Shown here in pieces: positions 5,433 to 10,542 of a DNA stretch of 10,542 bases. The notes below the pieces were generated by a model that saw only the letters and a list, made by a program, of their open reading frames with translations, did no database searches and was not told the origin of the DNA. Both the position numbers and the translations under genes were made by a program. Source of the DNA: Leptolyngbyaceae cyanobacterium CSSed165cm_216. Lineage in GTDB: Bacteria; Cyanobacteriota; Cyanobacteriia; Phormidesmidales; Phormidesmidaceae. The stretch's first letter is position 1; every line of letters starts with the position of its first letter. Location: assembly GCA_007135385.1 (NCBI GenBank), contig SLIY01000186.1, positions 1 through 10,542 of the forward strand. Reading direction: 5' to 3'.

Positions 5433-6920
5433 CTAGCCATTCAGCTTTTTACTCAGCAGCTGATTACTGAGCTTAGGGTCGACCCGTCCACCGCTGCGCT
5501 TCATGAGTTGACCGACGAAAAACCCTTGCAGTTTCTTCTTGCCACCGCGATAGGCCTCCAGTTCAGCAGGATGATCAGCCAGCACCTGGTCAATCATGGC
5601 GTTGATTGTCGCTGGGTCGGAGATTTGACTCAGACCCCGTTCTTCGACGATGGCTTTGGGGGACCCCCCCTGGGCCAAAAGTTCGGGCAGCAGATCTTTA
5701 CCAATCTTATTGCTGATCGTACCCGCCTCAATCAACTGCACCAGTTCTGCTAAGAGATCTGGGGTGAGCGGCAGCTCGTCAATCGTCAGCTTTTCGGCAT
5801 TCAGGTAGGCTGCTATGTCCTGGGTGATCCAGTTGGCGGCTAGTTTGGGGTCGGCCCCCGCTGTGACCGTAGCCTCGAAGTACTCGGTGATGGCCCGCTC
5901 ATCGCTGATGACCCGGGCATCATAGGCTGAAAGACCAAATTCTGCCTCGTAACGGGTGCGCTTTTGGGCTGGCAGTTCTGGTAGTTCCTTCTGCCAGGCG
6001 TTTTTTTGCTCAACTGACACGACAATCGGGGGCAGGTCGGGTTCAGGAAAATAGCGATAGTCACTAGACCCTTCTTTCGAACGCATGCTTTTGGTACGTT
6101 GTCCTCCCTCATCCCAGAGGCGAGTTTCTTGAACAATCGTTTCCCCAGATTCATTAGCTTTAATTTGGCGATCGATTTCGTAATCAATCGCCTTCTGGAT
6201 GGCACTGAAGGAGTTCATGTTCTTAATCTCCACTTTGGTGCCAAATTCAGCTTGGCCCACGGGACGCACGGAGATGTTCACATCGCAGCGCAGAGACCCT
6301 TCCTGCATATTGCCGTCGCTAATGCCCAGGTAACGCACAATCCGTTGTAGTTCTTGGGCGTATTCTGCGGCCTCCTGGCCACTGCGGATATCAGGCTCAG
6401 ACACAATTTCGATCAGCGGTACCCCAGCCCGGTTGTAGTCCACTAAAGAATAGGTGGAACCAGCCAGCCTGTCACTGCCGGCATGCACCAGCTTACCCGC
6501 GTCTTCTTCCATATGCAGGCGGGTAATGCCAATGCGCTTGCGGGTCGCGTCCTTGGTTTTCTGATCAATTAACTCGATTTCCAGCCAACCATGCTCTGCG
6601 ATGGGCAAATCGTACTGGGAAATCTGATAGTTTTTGGGCAAGTCGGGATAAAAGTACTGCTTGCGATCGAACTTAGAGTAGGGCGCAATCTGGCAATTGA
6701 GGGCTAACCCGGCCTTCACAGCATATTCCAGCACTTTTTGGTTGAGCACCGGCAGTACCCCTGGCATCCCCAGCACAATCGGATCGATATAGGTGTTGGG
6801 ATCTGCCCCAAAGGCCGTAGAGGCAGGGGAAAAAATCTTAGTATCGGTACACAGCTGACAATGAGTTTCGAGACCAATGATGGCTTCGTACTGGGTTTTG
6901 GCCGGGGCCGCAGTGGTCAT
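5433..6920 (-). CDS. gatB: Aspartyl/glutamyl-tRNA(Asn/Gln) amidotransferase subunit B
   Basis: 495 residues from the ATG at 6920, which has GGAG six bases upstream; a TTG at 6935 is less likely. GatB binds the tRNA and performs the kinase/transamidation half of the GatCAB reaction, turning Glu-tRNA(Gln) into Gln-tRNA(Gln) with ATP and ammonia delivered from GatA. The cradle domain shows YEAIIGLETHCQL (residues 11-23), GMPGVLPVLN (51-60) and the signature FDRKQYFYPDLPKNYQISQY (84-103), then NRAGVPLIEIVSEPD and GSLRCDVNISVRP. A helical region and the YqeY-like tail (about 345-495) follow, ending KLNG after the GQLMKRSGGRVDPKLSNQLL segment. Length and motifs are normal. It stands alone, with gatA and gatC not nearby, as is common in cyanobacteria. 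Confidence 0.98.
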   Translation of the reverse strand: MTTAAPAKTQYEAIIGLETHCQLCTDTKIFSPASTAFGADPNTYIDPIVLGMPGVLPVLNQKVLEYAVKAGLALNCQIAPYSKFDRKQYFYPDLPKNYQISQYDLPIAEHGWLEIELIDQKTKDATRKRIGITRLHMEEDAGKLVHAGSDRLAGSTYSLVDYNRAGVPLIEIVSEPDIRSGQEAAEYAQELQRIVRYLGISDGNMQEGSLRCDVNISVRPVGQAEFGTKVEIKNMNSFSAIQKAIDYEIDRQIKANESGETIVQETRLWDEGGQRTKSMRSKEGSSDYRYFPEPDLPPIVVSVEQKNAWQKELPELPAQKRTRYEAEFGLSAYDARVISDERAITEYFEATVTAGADPKLAANWITQDIAAYLNAEKLTIDELPLTPDLLAELVQLIEAGTISNKIGKDLLPELLAQGGSPKAIVEERGLSQISDPATINAMIDQVLADHPAELEAYRGGKKKLQGFFVGQLMKRSGGRVDPKLSNQLLSKKLNG

Positions 6921-6972
6921 AGACCGCTCCAACAAATCACGATGACGTAACTATTGTAGCGGGATGGGGTAA

Positions 6973-7009
6973 TGAAGGATGGTAGACGATCCGCGTCTAC
7001 CATCCTTCA
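6973..7009. terminator. Perfect 16-bp hairpin between proX and gatB
   Basis: TGAAGGATGGTAGACG (6973-6988) and CGTCTACCATCCTTCA (6994-7009) are exact complements around the loop ATCCG. It starts 15 bp after the proX stop and ends 52 bp before the gatB ATG, both genes reading leftward. The position suits a terminator or a 3'-end stabiliser for the importer operon. No T-run follows on either strand, so it is not a standard intrinsic terminator. Confidence 0.65.
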
Positions 7010-7024
7010 CCATTGCTGGCACCC

Positions 7025-8101
7025 TTACTGGGCGGCCTGGAGGCCAGCTTGTCGGGCCGCTTCGACCCACTGATCAAACTGGTCTTGGTTTTCGGCCACC
7101 CAATCTTCCGCGTGACGGCGAATATCGGTGGGGCTGTCTTCCCCGTCGCGCATTAGCTGATTTTGGGCGCTGACATCTTCAATCGGGATTTCCACCAATC
7201 TAAAGAGTTCAGCGGCGGCGGCGTTGTTGTCGTAGAAGTCCTGATTGGCCAAAATTTCCTGGGTATCTACAGCAAACCCCAAGTTGAGACCATCGACGAT
7301 CGTATCGGCTTCGGCAACATCCCCCTGTTCGGCGGGTAGGGACGTGTAGGGCACTTCTAACCAGACTACATCCTCATCCTGGCGCAGCACACCGCTGACC
7401 CATAGGGGGGTCCAGGTGTAGTAGAAAATGGGCTCTCCCTGGTTAAAGCGGGTAATGGTATCGGCCATCAGGGCAAAATACTGCCCCTGGTCGTGCTGCA
7501 CTGTGTCTCGCAAGCCATATTCATCCAGGTGATGTTCAATCACCAACTCGCAGCCCCACCCAGGGTTGCAACCGGTCAAGTTGGCCCGACCATTGCCATC
7601 GGTGTCAAATAGGGCGGCGATATCTGGATCTGTGAGCTGGTCCAGGCTGGTAATGTCATACTCTTCGGCGGTGGCTTTGTCGATTTTGTACCCTTGCAGC
7701 ACGTTGTCGATAAACACCCCGGTGCGCTCTAGGCGTTCGTCACCGCCACTGTTTTCAAAAAAGTCGGCGTGCAACCGGGTCCAGTGGGCTGCCGTAAAGT
7801 CAATGCCACCCCCGGCAATATCCACATGCAGGGTGGCGTACTCTAGCTCCAGACCTCGCTGGACCTCATAGCCCAGCTGTTCTAGGCCAATGTTGACCAC
7901 TTCGGTTTGAAACAGTTCTTCCAGCACCGAATAGCCAGGGGTCACCATCACCCCCGCACCGGGTTGGTCATCCCCTGGGGTTTCAGTTACCTGGGTTCCT
8001 GGGTCACAGGCAGCTAGGCCGGTGAGGGTAGCGGTCACCAGGGCGATCGCACTGGCCTGTCGAGCCAAATTAGGCATGGGCGTTGGGAGTAAGGTTTTCA
8101 T
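7025..8101 (-). CDS. proX: Glycine betaine/proline ABC transporter, substrate-binding lipoprotein (ProX type)
   Basis: 358 residues from the ATG at 8101; the frame continues to a TTG at 8134, but the ATG gives a normal signal peptide. The N-terminus has a short basic region, a hydrophobic stretch (ASAIALVTATLTG) and a lipobox LAAC with Cys32, so it is a membrane-anchored lipoprotein facing the periplasm. ProX/OpuAC family signs are HWTRLHADFF (Trp107), the GCNPGWGCE segment (Trp182, with two Cys that may form a disulphide), and YYTWTPLW (Trp230, Trp234). The tryptophans match the aromatic box that holds the quaternary ammonium group of betaine. It delivers substrate to ProW. Last gene of the operon, separated from proW by 43 bases containing hairpins. 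No clear Shine-Dalgarno site. Betaine is the likeliest ligand; proline betaine or choline-like solutes are possible. Confidence 0.93.
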   Translation of the reverse strand: MKTLLPTPMPNLARQASAIALVTATLTGLAACDPGTQVTETPGDDQPGAGVMVTPGYSVLEELFQTEVVNIGLEQLGYEVQRGLELEYATLHVDIAGGGIDFTAAHWTRLHADFFENSGGDERLERTGVFIDNVLQGYKIDKATAEEYDITSLDQLTDPDIAALFDTDGNGRANLTGCNPGWGCELVIEHHLDEYGLRDTVQHDQGQYFALMADTITRFNQGEPIFYYTWTPLWVSGVLRQDEDVVWLEVPYTSLPAEQGDVAEADTIVDGLNLGFAVDTQEILANQDFYDNNAAAAELFRLVEIPIEDVSAQNQLMRDGEDSPTDIRRHAEDWVAENQDQFDQWVEAARQAGLQAAQ

Positions 8102-8140
8102 AACAAACGTTGTTTTCGAAACAGCAAGCCGCAAAGCGGC
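8102..8140 (-). promoter_or_regulatory. Intercistronic hairpins between proW and proX
   Basis: Within 43 bases lie three dyads: GCCGC-AAA-GCGGC (8128-8140), just after the proW stop, and the overlapping pairs TGTTT-TCG-AAACA (8111-8123) and AACAA-ACG-TTGTT (8102-8114), which touch the proX start codon. The GC-rich stem could be an RNA-processing or stability element; the AT-rich ones could affect proX translation. Confidence 0.4.
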
Positions 8141-8144
8141 AGAA

Positions 8145-9101
8145 TTAGGCTTTGGCTGCGGCCTGGCGGTGGGTGCGCAGGTGGCGAATCGCCCCGATAG
8201 GTCCCCGTTCGTTCCAGGTCAGGCCATCTTTGGGGGGGTTACCCATAGCTTGGGTCAACCGATCCAGCACCACCGCCATCACCACAATCCCCAGTCCCCC
8301 CACGGCGGCCAAACCCACATCGAGACGGCCAATCCCACGATTCACCATTTGCCCCAGACCTTCCACGGCAATCAGAGAGGCAATCACCACCATGGACAGG
8401 GCTAACATGATGGACTGGTTGACCCCGGCCAAAATGGTCGGCATCGCCAGGGGGATCTGCACCTCCCAAAGCATTTGGTTGGGGGTGGACCCAAAGGCTA
8501 GGGACGCCTCAATCGCTTCGGTGGACACTTGGCGAATGCCAATATTGGTCAGACGAATCAGCGGCGGCACCGCAAAAATAAAGGTGACAATTACCCCAGG
8601 CACTTTGCCTGTACCAAACAGCATTACCACCGGCACTAAATATACAAAGGCTGGGAGGGTTTGCATGGCATCTAAGATGGGGCGAATCAGGCCTTCGATT
8701 CGATGGCTGCGGGCCGCGGCAATGCCGAGGGGTAACCCCACCACAATACACAACACCACGGCGGTAATCACTAGGGATAGGGTAGTCATCGATTCCCGCC
8801 AAGCCCCCATCAGGCCGACAAAGATCAGGGCGGCAATGCTGCCCCAGGCTAGCCGTCGACCGCCAAACTGCCAGGCGATCAGACCTAGTACCGCCAAAAA
8901 GAGGATGGGCGGCAGCCAGAGAAAAAAGTCTTCGATGCCGTTGAGTACGGCACCAATGGGCCAGCGAATTAGCTGAAACAGCCAGCGAAAGTTGGTGACG
9001 ACCCAATTGACCATAACGGCAATCCAGTCGGCCACGGGAATTAGCTCGGTGGACTGGCCGCGAAATAGCCAGTTGAGAAAGTCGGAGATCCAGGGAGTCA
9101 T
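8145..9101 (-). CDS. proW: Glycine betaine/proline ABC transporter permease (ProW type)
   Basis: 318 residues. The first 50 or so residues hold amphipathic Trp-rich segments, followed by about six to seven membrane spans: roughly residues 63-79, 85-100, 108-129, 150-163, 167-182, 228-247 and 263-280. The EAA loop typical of ABC importer permeases is EASLAFGSTPNQMLWEVQIPLAMPTI (about 198-223), which docks on the ATPase. Family-specific segments are LDAMQTLPAFVYLVPVVMLFGTG and the GLGQMVNRGI stretch. It forms the inner-membrane channel, probably as a homodimer, for betaine-type solutes. The ATG at 9101 fits the family; instead of a ribosome site, the leader carries the opposite strand of one. 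It lies 22 bases after proV and is followed by proX. Confidence 0.95.
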   Translation of the reverse strand: MTPWISDFLNWLFRGQSTELIPVADWIAVMVNWVVTNFRWLFQLIRWPIGAVLNGIEDFFLWLPPILFLAVLGLIAWQFGGRRLAWGSIAALIFVGLMGAWRESMTTLSLVITAVVLCIVVGLPLGIAAARSHRIEGLIRPILDAMQTLPAFVYLVPVVMLFGTGKVPGVIVTFIFAVPPLIRLTNIGIRQVSTEAIEASLAFGSTPNQMLWEVQIPLAMPTILAGVNQSIMLALSMVVIASLIAVEGLGQMVNRGIGRLDVGLAAVGGLGIVVMAVVLDRLTQAMGNPPKDGLTWNERGPIGAIRHLRTHRQAAAKA

Positions 9102-9105
9102 GGGG

Positions 9106-9117
9106 AAAAGGAGGTGA
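9106..9117 (-). promoter_or_regulatory. Anti-Shine-Dalgarno-like sequence in the proV-proW gap
   Basis: The minus-strand message reads TCACCTCCTTTT just four bases before the proW start (CCCC then ATG). This equals the 3' tail of bacterial 16S rRNA rather than its complement, so proW has no usable Shine-Dalgarno site here. On the plus strand the same bases are a perfect AAAAGGAGGTGA, but no open frame follows. Confidence 0.5.
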
Positions 9118-9123
9118 CGTTAA

Positions 9124-10371
9124 CTAGGCCAGTACAGGCTGATCGCCACTGGGGGCTAAGGGAGGGGTCGGGTCTGGGAGGCTGGCTTGGGTACTAATCC
9201 CGGCCAAAATATCAAAAGGCCTAATCACCCCCCTGAAGCGGCCATCTGCATTTACGACAGCCAGGGGAATGTCGGCTTGGGCAATGTGGAAGATCTCTTC
9301 AAGATTGCTAGCGGCTGGCACGGTAGGAAAGTCAGTCAGCATCACCTGGCTGACGTCAACCTCGCCACGACTGGCGGCGGCGGCCACCTCATCGCGAATC
9401 AGCAGTCCAATCGGTTTACCGTCACCGTCAATCACATACATGTGCTCGCGGTGGAAGTCTTGCATTTGTCGCAGTGCCGCAACGGTTGGCCCAGTGCCGA
9501 TCACAAAGGGACGGGTGCGGCGAGTAATAGACCCGGTTTTGAGCACCTGGGCCCGGTTGACATCCTGAGTAAAGGCCCGGATATAGTCGTCGGCGGGCTG
9601 GGTGATAATCTCTTCTGGAGTGCCTACCTGTACCAGATAGCCGTCTTTCATAATCGCAACGCGATCGCCAAGTCTGAGCGATTCTTGAATATCGTGGCTG
9701 ATAAAAATGATCGTTTTTTTCAGGTTGGCTTGCAACCGCATCAGCTCATCCTGCATGCCCCGACGAATCAGCGGGTCTAAGGCACTAAAAGCCTCATCCA
9801 TCAGCATGATCGGCGCATCAGTGGCCAGGGCTCGGGCCAATCCCACCCGCTGTTGCATACCGCCACTGAGGTTATCGGGCAAGTAATCTCCCCAGGCCTC
9901 TAACCCTACAGCTGCAAGGGTTTCAGCCGCTTTTTGGCGACGCTCGGCGACGGCAATGCCGCGCATTTTGAGGCCGTACTCTACATTTTCCAGCACCGTT
10001 TTGTGGGGAAACAGCCCAAACCGCTGGAAAACCATGGAGATCTTGGTGCGGCGCAACTCCCGCAGACGTTCTGGGGAAAACCGAACAACATCTTCCCCAT
10101 CAATTAATATCTGCCCACTGGTGGGTTGAATCAGCCGGTTAATGCAGCGCACCAGAGTTGATTTCCCTGACCCAGAGAGTCCCATAATCACGAAGAGTTC
10201 CCCTTCGTGAATGGTGAGCGAGACATCTGCCACCCCTAAGACGTGACCTGTGGCATCTAAAATTTCATCGCGATTACCGCCCTCCCGAAAGAGCTTTAGG
10301 GCCCGTTGGGGATGGTCTCCATAAATTTTGACCAGGTTTTCTAGGACAATCTTAGGGTTTGAACTTGGCAT
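9124..10371 (-). CDS. proV: Glycine betaine/proline ABC transporter ATPase with CBS region (ProV type)
   Basis: 415 residues. The ATPase domain has Walker A GLSGSGKST (64-72), the Q-loop at Gln116 (FQRFGLFPHKTVLENV), the ABC signature LSGGMQQ (168-174), Walker B IMLMDE with catalytic Glu193, D-loop SALDP and switch His226 (ISHD). All are intact. The N-terminal extension with IYGDHPQRALKLFREG is typical of the OpuAA/ProV subfamily. Residues about 275-392 form a tandem CBS region (for example HMYVIDGDGKPIGLLIRDE and IPLAVVNADGRFRGVIRPFDIL); in OpuA-type importers this region senses ionic strength or second messengers and gates transport. A Pro-rich tail follows. First gene of the operon; no strong ribosome site precedes the ATG. 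It powers uptake through ProW. Substrate assignment rests on family and neighbours. Confidence 0.96.
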   Translation of the reverse strand: MPSSNPKIVLENLVKIYGDHPQRALKLFREGGNRDEILDATGHVLGVADVSLTIHEGELFVIMGLSGSGKSTLVRCINRLIQPTSGQILIDGEDVVRFSPERLRELRRTKISMVFQRFGLFPHKTVLENVEYGLKMRGIAVAERRQKAAETLAAVGLEAWGDYLPDNLSGGMQQRVGLARALATDAPIMLMDEAFSALDPLIRRGMQDELMRLQANLKKTIIFISHDIQESLRLGDRVAIMKDGYLVQVGTPEEIITQPADDYIRAFTQDVNRAQVLKTGSITRRTRPFVIGTGPTVAALRQMQDFHREHMYVIDGDGKPIGLLIRDEVAAAASRGEVDVSQVMLTDFPTVPAASNLEEIFHIAQADIPLAVVNADGRFRGVIRPFDILAGISTQASLPDPTPPLAPSGDQPVLA

Positions 10372-10542
10372 TACTTAGCTCTGGGCAGGATTGGGTAAAC
10401 TCTGGGAATGGCTAACCCATGCAAAAAAGCACTCTCTTTAAGTCTTAGTCGTCAGGGAGAAATTGCGTGTCTTGGGATACAAAAGTTTGTCTAATGCCCT
10501 TGCTGAGCAAACTTACCGAAACCTAAAGTCTCGACTATATCC
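10372..10542 (-). promoter_or_regulatory. Upstream region of the proV-proW-proX operon
   Basis: No gene is seen in these 171 bases and no consensus promoter could be picked with confidence. CTCTGGG occurs twice (10379-10385, 10400-10406), 21 bp apart, that is two helical turns on the same face. TGGGT/ACCCA (10392-10396, 10415-10419) forms a loose dyad around the second copy. These are candidate operator sites for osmotic control, unproven. Confidence 0.3.

Noticed and set aside
8152..8976. 274-residue plus-strand open frame
   Set aside because: It is the antisense shadow of proW, low in complexity and rich in Arg/Pro/Thr; no homology pattern.

Overview
The window reads as chromosomal DNA of a gas-vesicle-bearing, probably filamentous cyanobacterium. 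The evidence is direct: I count at least eight exact copies of the cyanobacterial HIP1 octamer GCGATCGC (207, 447, 1059, 1286, 2787, 4719, 8043, 9661), where random sequence of this length would give far fewer than one. The gas-vesicle proteins are of the cyanobacterial GvpK/GvpF/GvpG type, and TPR proteins with 40-residue repeats are common in these genomes. The genus cannot be decided from the sequence. A glycine betaine importer suggests exposure to salt or osmotic stress.

Layout, left to right. (1) 1-619 (+): the 3' end of a gene made of 120-bp (40-residue) TPR repeats. (2) 670-1220 (-): two small overlapping genes, a putative nuclease-like protein followed by a DUF2283 protein, arranged like a toxin-antitoxin pair. 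A 20-bp near-perfect direct repeat (631-650 and 1372-1391) flanks the module. (3) 1466-3117 (+): gvpK, gvpF and gvpG, a piece of a gas-vesicle cluster; no gvpA/C/N/J is seen upstream and no gvpV/W downstream. (4) 3282-3353 (-): tRNA-Gln(UUG) with a recognisable promoter. (5) 3611-4852 (-): argJ. (6) 4853-5432: a repeat-rich gap of 580 bp with a possible 156-bp MITE-like element next to the argJ promoter, a clear rho-independent terminator pointing leftward, and REP-like hairpins. (7) 5433-6920 (-): gatB. (8) 6973-7009: a perfect 16-bp hairpin. (9) 7025-10371 (-): an operon in the order proV (ATPase with CBS region), proW (permease), proX (lipoprotein), read right to left. The remaining 171 bp hold the unresolved promoter region of that operon.

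How the parts work together. The three gvp genes supply accessory proteins for gas-vesicle assembly, which controls buoyancy. The proV-proW-proX operon encodes a complete ABC importer for glycine betaine/proline-type compatible solutes. GatB is part of the transamidosome that converts Glu-tRNA(Gln) to Gln-tRNA(Gln), and its substrate tRNA-Gln(UUG) lies about 2 kb away. ArgJ performs the acetyl-recycling step of arginine synthesis. I found no convincing wholly new system. The features most worth a second look are the repeat-flanked two-gene module, the detached gvpK-F-G block with its repeated motif upstream of gvpF, and the structured gap between gatB and argJ.
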